Shown here piece by piece: positions 51,952 to 59,288 of a stretch of 64,000 bases of DNA (positions within the stretch are counted from its first letter, which is position 1; every line of letters begins with the position of its first letter). Source of the DNA: an uncultured bacterium (GTDB lineage: Bacteria > Planctomycetota > UBA1135). Both the position numbers and the translations under genes were made by a program. The stretch lies in the NCBI GenBank assembly GCA_937919925.1, contig CALFOT010000110.1, positions 124,001 through 188,000 on the forward strand, in the 5' to 3' direction. Under the pieces are notes generated by a model. The model searched no databases, was not told the DNA's origin, and was given only the letters and a program-made list of their open reading frames with translations.

Positions 51952-53081
51952 ACCCGCACGATACCGCTTTGCTTGAACGCGCCTTCGCGGAGGCCGAAAA
52001 GGGCGAGTGGTTATGGACTGCGCCCAACCCGCGAGTGGGGGCGCTGGCGTTGCAAAACGGCCATGTGGTTGGTTTTGGATACCATCAACGTTTTGCCCAA
52101 GCACACGCCGAAGAGGCCGCCTTAATCGATGCCGGAGCTAGCGATGGTGAGCGGGCGCGCCGCAATTGCGTGGATGAAATCGTCGTTACCCTGGAGCCTT
52201 GTTCGGCGCGTGGTGGAGTCAAGAAACGTCGGCCTTGTGTGGAGTGGATACTCGAAGCAGGCATTCAACGCGTGGTGGTGGGGGCAGTGGATCCCGATCC
52301 GCGTCATGCAGGAAAAGGTCTGGAACAATTACGAGCCGCAGGTGTAGAGGTGGTGCTGGGCGCCGGCCAAGCGCGCTTTGAGCAACAAAATCCAGCCTTC
52401 CTCGCGGCTTTGCAGCATCCTGCGCGTCCTTGGGTGTTGTTGAAATGGGCTGCAACTTTGGATGGCCGCACCGCCGCGCAAAGTGGCGATAGCCAGTGGA
52501 TTACTGGTGCCCCAGCGCGCCTAGAAGTGCATCAACTGCGTGCGCTTGGTCATGCCGTGATGGCCGGGAAAGGCACCGTCCAGCACGATAACCCGCGCTT
52601 GACGGCACGCGATGCGCTTGGCCATTACAATCCAAAAGTTGCGCGGGTTTTGGTGGGGGCGGCAGCAACCATCACTCCAGCCGCGGCGTTGTTGCAGGAT
52701 GCTTGTCCGCGCATCTGGATAGAACGCCCGGCTACGACCTTACCGAGTTGGGCCACGCAGTTGGATCACGTTATGGAAGTAGATTGCGACGCCGACGGGC
52801 AGTTCCATCTTGAAATGGCTCTGCAAAAGTTAAGCTCGGATTTTCAAATCGGTCGTCTGTTAGTAGAAGGCGGCGCACGTTTGCATGGCAGTTTGCTTGC
52901 GGCGGGTTTGGCAGATGCTTTGGTGCGCTACGAAGCGCCCTTACTTCTGGGCGGCGGGCGCGGAGCTGTCGAAGGGCAAGGTGTCGCCCACCCGCGGCAA
53001 GGTTGGCATTTACACAGCGAAGAACGACAGCAATTGGGCGTGGATTTGCGCCGTGCATTTCTCATCCAAAACGCCTCGTGA
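51948..53081 (+). CDS. ribD: Riboflavin biosynthesis deaminase/reductase
   Basis: 377 residues with a TTG start overlapping the miaB stop (TTGA) and a GAGGAG site 8 bases upstream that supports it. The deaminase half (1-145) has AHAEEAAL and TLEPCSARGG with a second Cys in RRPC for zinc; the spacing between them is slightly different from the usual PCSHxGxTPPC. The reductase half has KWAATLDGRTAAQSGDSQWI and LLVEGGARLHGSLLAAGL. It performs two steps of riboflavin synthesis. ribE/A/B/H are absent here. Confidence 0.92.
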   Translation: MNPHDTALLERAFAEAEKGEWLWTAPNPRVGALALQNGHVVGFGYHQRFAQAHAEEAALIDAGASDGERARRNCVDEIVVTLEPCSARGGVKKRRPCVEWILEAGIQRVVVGAVDPDPRHAGKGLEQLRAAGVEVVLGAGQARFEQQNPAFLAALQHPARPWVLLKWAATLDGRTAAQSGDSQWITGAPARLEVHQLRALGHAVMAGKGTVQHDNPRLTARDALGHYNPKVARVLVGAAATITPAAALLQDACPRIWIERPATTLPSWATQLDHVMEVDCDADGQFHLEMALQKLSSDFQIGRLLVEGGARLHGSLLAAGLADALVRYEAPLLLGGGRGAVEGQGVAHPRQGWHLHSEERQQLGVDLRRAFLIQNAS

Positions 53082-54865
53082 GAATCATCTCCCTCGTGTT
53101 GATGGTGACTTGCTGCGCGGGTTGCGCCACTGCTCCGCAGGCGCAATTTCAGGATGTCTCTCCCCAACAACAACAGCTGCAAGAACTATTGTGGCATGGG
53201 GAGCGCGCTGCTGCCTTAGAACTACTCAAGGCCAATAGTTGGGTACACCGTGGCAACGTGGCGTTGGAACGAGAACGCCAAGACCTACGCCTACGCCTTG
53301 GCCAACGCGAAGCAGTTCTGCTGGAACTACAAAGCTGGCTACAGCAGAACCCGCAATCAGCGGATCTAAACTATTTGCAAGCACGCTTGCTCGAAGATCC
53401 CATTGGCCGTTTCCAGGCTCTCAGGGAGTTGCACAAGAAGCACCCGCAACATTCCTGGAGTAGCATTGGCTTGATCGCAACCGCCCAATTACTGGAACGC
53501 TGGGGGCTTGCCGAACGTTGGCTTGCCAGCACGCATCCTTCGCCCCAGAATGAAGCTTTTTTGCGGATTGTCCAAGCTCGCCAACTTGCGCATCAGGGCA
53601 AGCCTAATCTTGGTTTAGAGCTACTCGCCGCGGATGCTTTCCAGCACCATTTCGAGCGCTCTCTGCGCGAATATTGGAGTCTTGCTGCCTCTAGTGATAA
53701 CCATAATGAAGCCCGCCGTGCCAGCAGTGAGTTAGCACTGCGCCGTGTCGAACAAAGCCAGCCTGACATCAGCACACGTATCGATTTAGCCTTTCAACGC
53801 TTGCTCGGGGAATGGCATCTGTGTCAGGATTTATCGCTCGACGAAACTTTGCTTCTGCTGGATGGTTGGTGCGAACTTGCTGGCGCGCCTTCAGGTTGGG
53901 CACAGGTAGACAGTTACGCACTCGCCGGAGTAGCGCGTTTGATTCATCCGGAAACTATTTTCGGCGGAGTCAGTTTGGAGTGGGCCGATGCCGAGCGCTA
54001 CTTACTGGCTGGATCCGCGCTCGGGCGCAGCACCGAGTTGCATTTACTGCGCGATGTCGTGGTGATGCGCCTTGATTGGCCCCAGCATGAAATGCCGATT
54101 GAGATGGTGGCCGCGCGTAGCGTCATGTCGCCCCAAGCCCAAACCGCACAAGGGGGCACTGTGTTCCGCGGCTTTTATTTGCGCCTGGATAGTTTGGAGC
54201 GTGGCGCCGAACAACTTCAACGCGAGCTACAACAAATTTTACAACGGAACCCGGAATTCGCCACGCTGAATGGGGCGTCTTCAACGACTCCCGCTGGCCC
54301 CTTGGAATCGCAACAATTGCCAACACGCCTACGCCTCCAGGCTTTGGCCACGACCCACAGCAGTGTCCGCGATTTGGAACTGGTGCATCTCGCTATGCAT
54401 GAAGCAGGCCATCTTGGTGAAGTTTTAAATTGGCTAGACCTGGGCCTACCCGTATTCGGTGTGGGTGCCAGTTTCTTAAATTCCCAGCTGGAATTAGGCA
54501 ACCCATTACTGTGGTTGGAATACCGCGCGCAATTACGCGCTGTGGCCAGTGGTTGGCAACCCGGCTGGGCTTTAGCGGAGGTAATTGATCGTGGCCAAAA
54601 TCCACGTGACCCGTACTATGCGCCTTATCGCCTCATTCTGAGCGATTTAGTGCAGTTAGCAGAGTTCTACAACTGGCCGCCGCTGGCCGATTGGGATCAA
54701 CTAGACCGCGGCAGCATCGTGGCCTTAGCCCGTGAACTGATACGCCTTAAAGGTTTTGAGCCTAGCCCTGATTTAGGTACCGACCGCGTGGTGCAAAGCT
54801 TATTGGATTTCAATCTCCTCGAGCAAGCGCCAGGCGACCGGGTTTTGCCCGTGCAGCTCCACTAA
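53078..54865 (+). CDS. TPR-like lipoprotein with HEAGH metallopeptidase motif
   Basis: 595 residues with GTG start overlapping the ribD stop (GTGA). The N terminus is a signal peptide ending in CCAGC, so it is a predicted lipoprotein. The body is helical with TPR-like spacing of Leu/Ala/Trp. At residues 441-445 is HEAGH in VHLAMHEAGHLGEVLNW, and Glu481 in WLEYRAQLRA could be the third zinc ligand of a gluzincin. I infer a periplasmic, membrane-anchored peptidase or protein-binding factor, but the family was not recognised. The last 66 bases overlap yraN on the opposite strand. Confidence 0.7.
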   Translation: MRIISLVLMVTCCAGCATAPQAQFQDVSPQQQQLQELLWHGERAAALELLKANSWVHRGNVALERERQDLRLRLGQREAVLLELQSWLQQNPQSADLNYLQARLLEDPIGRFQALRELHKKHPQHSWSSIGLIATAQLLERWGLAERWLASTHPSPQNEAFLRIVQARQLAHQGKPNLGLELLAADAFQHHFERSLREYWSLAASSDNHNEARRASSELALRRVEQSQPDISTRIDLAFQRLLGEWHLCQDLSLDETLLLLDGWCELAGAPSGWAQVDSYALAGVARLIHPETIFGGVSLEWADAERYLLAGSALGRSTELHLLRDVVVMRLDWPQHEMPIEMVAARSVMSPQAQTAQGGTVFRGFYLRLDSLERGAEQLQRELQQILQRNPEFATLNGASSTTPAGPLESQQLPTRLRLQALATTHSSVRDLELVHLAMHEAGHLGEVLNWLDLGLPVFGVGASFLNSQLELGNPLLWLEYRAQLRAVASGWQPGWALAEVIDRGQNPRDPYYAPYRLILSDLVQLAEFYNWPPLADWDQLDRGSIVALARELIRLKGFEPSPDLGTDRVVQSLLDFNLLEQAPGDRVLPVQLH

Positions 54866-55165
54866 GGCCAAATCAATCCGCAGACTTTGCTGCGGTGGGG
54901 CGCGCAAGGCCAACCATTCGGCCGCTCGGCCTAAGCGAAAACGCTGGACTGGGCCCAGATTGTCTTCTCCCTCTAACCAACTCAAAAGCGAACGCGCCTT
55001 CACTTCCACAAGGACTAACACCTGATTCGGATCGTGGCAAAGCAAATCCACTTCGGCATAAGGCGTGCGCAAATTGCGCGCCAGAATGACCCAGCCCAAA
55101 TCTTCTAAACCGCTGGCAACCAGCGACTCGGCATGCTTACCCGCGTCTTGACGTTTACTTGGCAT
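54800..55165 (-). CDS. yraN: UPF0102 (YraN-like) nuclease-fold protein
   Basis: 121 residues. The PD-(D/E)XK-like core reads ARNLRTPYAEVDLLCHD and LVLVEVKARS, matching the family consensus with Glu-x-Asp and Glu-x-Lys. YraN proteins resemble Holliday-junction resolvases but their role is unclear. ATG 55165 (MPSKRQDAG) is preferred over 55183. Its 3' end overlaps the lipoprotein gene antisense by 66 bases. yraN often neighbours rnhB and rpsP-rplS; here it follows yajC. Confidence 0.85.
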   Translation of the reverse strand: MPSKRQDAGKHAESLVASGLEDLGWVILARNLRTPYAEVDLLCHDPNQVLVLVEVKARSLLSWLEGEDNLGPVQRFRLGRAAEWLALRAPPQQSLRIDLALVELHGQNPVAWRLLEEIEIQ

Positions 55166-55198
55166 CTTGCGGTAACACCGCAAGAATCATCAAGAGGC

Positions 55199-55642
55199 TC
55201 AACTCTTGGCGACGGTGCTTTCCTCTACTGGAGCAGACGCGGTGCGGGACACAGCGATACGGTCAAATTTCAAACGTACGTTATCGGCAACTTTTAACGT
55301 GATGGTTGCTTCATCCAACGCCGCCACCGTGCCATGCAAACCACCCGCCGTGACCACTTGATCACCTTTGCTGATGCTCGTTTGAAAACTCTCACGCTGC
55401 TTCTTGCGCTTGCTCTCTGGCCTGATCACAAACAAGTACATAAAGACAAAGAGCATCGCCAGCATAATCCAAAAGCCATTGGAGCTTGCTGACGGGGTTT
55501 CTTTGGCCGCGCCGGAGGCAGGATCTACCTGGCCAACTTCAGCTTGTAATGCGGGCTTGGCGGGCGCACCTTCCTCGGCAAAGGAGATGGCAGCGCGTTC
55601 GCCTTCTTGGAAGGTCAGAGTGATTTCGTGGTAGTCTCGCAT
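55199..55642 (-). CDS. yajC: Preprotein translocase subunit YajC
   Basis: 147 residues. One transmembrane helix (FWIMLAMLFVFMYLFVI) followed by RPESKRKKQ and the cytosolic beta-rich domain GDQVVTAGGLHGTVAAL is the YajC pattern. The N terminus is longer than usual, about 65 extra residues with a beta-like start. The long open frame to 55687 includes a TAGAAT box at 55674-55679, so ATG 55642 is preferred. YajC associates with SecDF; no secD or secF follows here, unlike the usual yajC-secDF order. Confidence 0.85.
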   Translation of the reverse strand: MRDYHEITLTFQEGERAAISFAEEGAPAKPALQAEVGQVDPASGAAKETPSASSNGFWIMLAMLFVFMYLFVIRPESKRKKQRESFQTSISKGDQVVTAGGLHGTVAALDEATITLKVADNVRLKFDRIAVSRTASAPVEESTVAKS

Positions 55643-55673
55643 GATTCGGTCGCTTGCGCGATAATGACCGAGC

Positions 55674-55679
55674 ATTCTA
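55674..55679 (-). promoter_or_regulatory. Candidate -10 element of yajC
   Basis: TAGAAT on the reverse strand 31 bases before ATG 55642, within the yajC/mnmA divergent gap. Confidence 0.38.
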
Positions 55680-55695
55680 ACGTGCAAACACCCAA

Positions 55696-56799
55696 ATGAG
55701 TACCGAACGTGTTCTAGTTGCCCTATCCGGGGGAGTCGATTCCAGTGTGGCCGCGCTGTTGCTGCAGCAGCAGGGCTATGACGTCGTCGGCGTGTTCCTG
55801 CGCAATGGGGTGGAGAAACCCGCCAGCGGCCCCAGCAACAAGCAGGGCTGCTGTTCGGTGGAGGATTCCCGCGACGCCGCCCTGGTTGCCGACAAGTTGG
55901 ACATTCCGTTCCATGCCATCGATATGGAGACGGAATTCGAAGGGATTATGGATTATTTTGCGCACGCATATCGCCTGGGCAAAACTCCGAATCCTTGCGT
56001 GATTTGCAATCGCGATATCAAGTTTGGCGCCATGTGGAAACTTGCCGATTCCATCGGCGCCAAGTACTTGGCTACTGGCCATTACGCACGCGTCGTCCAA
56101 GGTGCTGCAGGGGCGGAATTGCACCGCGGTTTGGATCCACACAAAGATCAGTCTTATGTGCTGTTTCCAATCGGTCCAGAGCGCCTCGCGCGCGTTTTAT
56201 TGCCGGTTGGAGAGCTGCAAAAATCACGCACGCGGCAACTGGCAGCCGCCGCCGGCATGCCGGTTTTTAATAAGCCTGACAGCGTGGAAATTTGTTTTGT
56301 GCCGAGTGGCGACTACCGCGAATTGTTACGCGCGCGCGGTGGCCTTGGCTTGCCTGGCCGCATTCTTGATACTTCGGGCAAACAGCTCGCGCTTCATGAT
56401 GGCCATGCCGGCTTTACTCGCGGACAACGGCGTGGACTAGGTTTTGCAGCAAGTCAGCCCATGTATGTTGTGGATATCAACCCGCAAAATGGCGACGTGT
56501 TAGTGGGACCACGCCAAGCCACCGGCTGCCGCAGCGCCATGGTCACGGGCTTTCAGACTTTTGCCTTTGAACTCCCGCAGCAATCCGAGTGGCTCGATGT
56601 TACGGCCCAGTTTCGCAGCACACCCGGCGGAATCCCCGCACAAATTCAACGTCGTGAGGGCGATTTCATAGAAGTCCGCTTTGCACAAGCTGCCGAAAGT
56701 GTGAATCCTGGGCAGGGGCTTGCCGTCTACCAGGGTGACCGTTTGCTCGGTGGTGGGTGGATTGATACCACCGAGTTAGAGTGCGGTTTTCAGGTTTGA
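55696..56799 (+). CDS. mnmA: tRNA-specific 2-thiouridylase
   Basis: 367 residues. ALSGGVDSSVAALLL is the PP-loop; the catalytic Cys pair is in NPCVICN and SVEICFV; HKDQSYVLF positions the tRNA. It thiolates U34 of tRNA-Lys, -Glu and -Gln. It overlaps no neighbour and is divergent from yajC. With miaB, two tRNA sulfur-modification enzymes lie within 6 kb. Confidence 0.96.
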   Translation: MSTERVLVALSGGVDSSVAALLLQQQGYDVVGVFLRNGVEKPASGPSNKQGCCSVEDSRDAALVADKLDIPFHAIDMETEFEGIMDYFAHAYRLGKTPNPCVICNRDIKFGAMWKLADSIGAKYLATGHYARVVQGAAGAELHRGLDPHKDQSYVLFPIGPERLARVLLPVGELQKSRTRQLAAAAGMPVFNKPDSVEICFVPSGDYRELLRARGGLGLPGRILDTSGKQLALHDGHAGFTRGQRRGLGFAASQPMYVVDINPQNGDVLVGPRQATGCRSAMVTGFQTFAFELPQQSEWLDVTAQFRSTPGGIPAQIQRREGDFIEVRFAQAAESVNPGQGLAVYQGDRLLGGGWIDTTELECGFQV

Positions 56800-56902
56800 A
56801 AGCTAGAAAGTCCGTGTATCCAGGCGGTAGTCAGCGCTTATGACTTGTTGCGAGGCGCCGCGCTGCTTACTGTGGCAGAGCCGTCTATGCCTTCCCTTCC
56901 AC

Positions 56903-57910
56903 ATGACTGACCTACACTTCTGCAACTTCTGTGATCAATCGGTACCGATTGGCAAACTCGATAGCGGCGAAGCCATTCGCCATGGTGGGCGCGTGGTTTG
57001 TCCCACCTGCTGCGATACCCTCTCCATGGCCACCCGCGGCCAATCTGGCCATAAGCGTGGTGGATGGCTTGGAATATTCATCGGCCTCATTGGCTGGGCT
57101 GGCCTCGCTTTCCTCTATCTGCAGCAAGATAGCGCGCAAAACAATGGCGTCACCAATCTAAATGCGGCGGTGATGCAACTATCCGAAGCCAACACATTGC
57201 AAGACAGCACTTTTGCACAGTTTCGCAGCCGCAACGAGGAGCAGTTGGACGAGTTCAAAGCAATTGTGCAACAAGGTTTTTCCACTTCGTATCAACAGAT
57301 CGCCGGGCTCGATGAAGCGCTTACCAAGGTACGCGGCCAAGTGGATCGTTTAGAAGGGCTCGCGGATGGCCAAGCTGGCTTGGAACAAGAAACCCAAGCG
57401 TTGCGCACCCAAATGCAAATCACCGAAGATAGCGTGCGTGAAGTGCGCAAAGGGTTAGAATTTTTGCGCGATGGTTTCGCCGATCTGGAACGCAAAATGG
57501 TGGTTGCCACGGCCGCGCCACCAGCAGAAAGCGGTTTATCCACTGAAGTTCAGGCGCTCCTCAAAAACCTGAAAGCCGATGATCCGTTAACTCGCGTCGC
57601 GGCGATTGAAGAACTTGGCAAACACCAAGACCCAGCATTGATTCCCTACGTGGAACCCATGCTGCAAGACCCCTACGAGATGAATCGTTTTTACGCGGCT
57701 TTCACTTTAGGTGAATGGCAAGCGATGGCGTCGGTACCGGCTTTGATTGAAGCCCTCGACGATGACTTCGCGTTTGTTGCTGACGCCGTGAATGAAGCTT
57801 TGATCAACATCTCTAAAGAAGACATGGGGTTCGATTCCAAAGGCAGTGCTGCCGATCGCAAAAAGTCGATCAGCCGGTGGCAAGCCTGGTGGAAAAAGAA
57901 CTCTGAGTAA
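56903..57910 (+). CDS. Zinc-ribbon, coiled-coil, HEAT-repeat membrane protein
   Basis: 335 residues. An N-terminal CxxC...CxxC zinc ribbon (HFCNFCDQS and VVCPTCCDT), one transmembrane helix (WLGIFIGLIGWAGLAFLYL, about 55-73), a coiled-coil of Gln/Glu/Leu heptads (about 85-205), then two to three HEAT-type repeats (LTRVAAIEELGKHQDPALI and ASVPALIEALDD). No catalytic motif. The plan resembles the zinc-ribbon protein at 35 kb. ATG 56903 begins the zinc ribbon; the frame is open from 56840 but without similarity. The 103 bases before it hold nothing I recognise. Confidence 0.75.
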   Translation: MTDLHFCNFCDQSVPIGKLDSGEAIRHGGRVVCPTCCDTLSMATRGQSGHKRGGWLGIFIGLIGWAGLAFLYLQQDSAQNNGVTNLNAAVMQLSEANTLQDSTFAQFRSRNEEQLDEFKAIVQQGFSTSYQQIAGLDEALTKVRGQVDRLEGLADGQAGLEQETQALRTQMQITEDSVREVRKGLEFLRDGFADLERKMVVATAAPPAESGLSTEVQALLKNLKADDPLTRVAAIEELGKHQDPALIPYVEPMLQDPYEMNRFYAAFTLGEWQAMASVPALIEALDDDFAFVADAVNEALINISKEDMGFDSKGSAADRKKSISRWQAWWKKNSE

Positions 57911-57919
57911 CGACCCACA

Positions 57920-58261
57920 ATGAAAACCATAAAAACTCTCATCTTTTTCGCTGCAGCCGCCGTTTTGGTGTCCTGCACTGCCGGCCCGAAGCAACTACAG
58001 CGTTCTGTCGATGACTGGGACCAAGAGTTCTACGTCGAAGACCCCCTGTTGAATGGTGTGCTGCATGTCATTCCTGTCATCCCTCTGATTGAAGTGGTTG
58101 CCATTATCGGCGATAGCCTCATCGTCAATCCGTGGTACTTCTGGTCCGAGGATGTTTGGGATAAGCAAGGCACCAACTTCAATCACGCCACCGTGTCTGA
58201 TGCCGATGGGCACCTTGACAGCTTGGCACAGAAGCCCAACAAGGGCTTCATGAAGAAGTAA
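57920..58261 (+). CDS. Small lipoprotein, DUF3332-like
   Basis: 113 residues with a signal peptide ending in lipobox VLVSC. The mature part has two hydrophobic stretches (NGVLHVIPVIPLIEVVAIIGDSL), a Tyr/Phe/Trp segment (IVNPWYFWSEDVW) and a polar tail. The arrangement resembles DUF3332 lipoproteins, which end in a similar NxxFW motif, but I hold this with moderate confidence only. It lies 9 bases after the HEAT-repeat gene, so both may be made together. Confidence 0.72.
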   Translation: MKTIKTLIFFAAAAVLVSCTAGPKQLQRSVDDWDQEFYVEDPLLNGVLHVIPVIPLIEVVAIIGDSLIVNPWYFWSEDVWDKQGTNFNHATVSDADGHLDSLAQKPNKGFMKK

Positions 58262-58275
58262 GCACGCACATTGAT

Positions 58276-58326
58276 GGGGGCGCGGTTGTAGAATCCCGCC
58301 CCCAAGCGTGGCCTCATCCCGGCCAC
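58276..58326 (+). promoter_or_regulatory. Candidate mdh promoter and inverted repeats
   Basis: GGGGGCG (58276-58282) and CGCCCCC (58297-58303) flank TAGAAT (58289-58294), a candidate -10 in the loop of the inverted repeat. A second hairpin, GTGGCC (58308-58313) with GGCCAC (58321-58326), sits 16 bases before the ATG. No U tract follows either, so an operator or leader role is more likely than termination. Confidence 0.42.
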
Positions 58327-58342
58327 CCCTACCCCGAAATCA

Positions 58343-59278
58343 ATGAAAGTCACCGTAGTTGGAGCCGGATTTGTCGGCATGACCTGTGCCCAGCGCCTTG
58401 CTGAACAGGAAGTCGCAGAACAGATTGTGCTAATCGATGTCCTCGAGGGCCGCCCACAGGGCATCGCACTCGACATCAACCAGGCCGCTGCTATTGAGGG
58501 TTACCAAGCTCTCGTGGTGGGCACCAATAAGCCAGAGGACACCTACGGGTCCGATTTATTCATCATGACTGCGGGGCTACCGCGCAAACCAGGAATGGAT
58601 CGCTCGGATTTGGTAGAAGTCAACGGCAAGATTATCAATGCGGTTGCTGCCTACATTAAGGCTGGTTCCCCCGAAGCGCGTGTCATCGTAGTTTCCAATC
58701 CACTCGATACCATGGTGTATTTGATGGCCGCGAAGCTTGGTTTCGACAAAGGCCGCGTGGTTGGAATGGCGGGCGTTTTAGATAGCGCGCGGATGGCATT
58801 CTTCATCTCGGAGAAAAACCGAGGCGGCGTGAAAGACACGCGCTGCATGGTGCTTGGTGGCCACGGTGATTCGATGGTGCCGGTGCCACAGTTCAGCACC
58901 GTGGATGGTGTTTCGATTCAAGCCTTGCTGCCTGAAGACGAAATCAATGCCATCAACCAGCGCACCAAAACCGGGGGCGCCGAGATTGTCAATCTGCTGA
59001 AGACTGGCTCGGCCTTTTATGCACCTTCCGCTGCTGCCGTGGCGATGGCCAAATCCATCTTGCGCAACGAAAACCGTCTGCTGCCCACCGCAGCCTTCTT
59101 AGATGGCCAGTACGGTCTGAAAGACATCTACATGGGTGTGCCGTGTGTGCTGGGTAAAAATGGTGTGGAGCGTATCGTCGAACTGGAACTGGATGATGCT
59201 TCGCGCCAAAGCTTGCATACTTCCGCCGATGCGATTCGCGCCGATTTAAATTCGTTGCGCGAAAAAGGTTTGCTGTAA
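58343..59278 (+). CDS. mdh: Malate dehydrogenase, LDH-like
   Basis: 311 residues. NAD-binding GAGFVGMTCAQRL, substrate-selecting Arg in TAGLPRKPGMDR (malate form), SNPLDTMVYL and the catalytic His in GGHGDSMVP. It interconverts malate and oxaloacetate. Lactate dehydrogenase is excluded by the Arg in the specificity loop. pyk follows 10 bases later. Confidence 0.95.
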   Translation: MKVTVVGAGFVGMTCAQRLAEQEVAEQIVLIDVLEGRPQGIALDINQAAAIEGYQALVVGTNKPEDTYGSDLFIMTAGLPRKPGMDRSDLVEVNGKIINAVAAYIKAGSPEARVIVVSNPLDTMVYLMAAKLGFDKGRVVGMAGVLDSARMAFFISEKNRGGVKDTRCMVLGGHGDSMVPVPQFSTVDGVSIQALLPEDEINAINQRTKTGGAEIVNLLKTGSAFYAPSAAAVAMAKSILRNENRLLPTAAFLDGQYGLKDIYMGVPCVLGKNGVERIVELELDDASRQSLHTSADAIRADLNSLREKGLL

Positions 59279-59288
59279 TAGCATTCGC

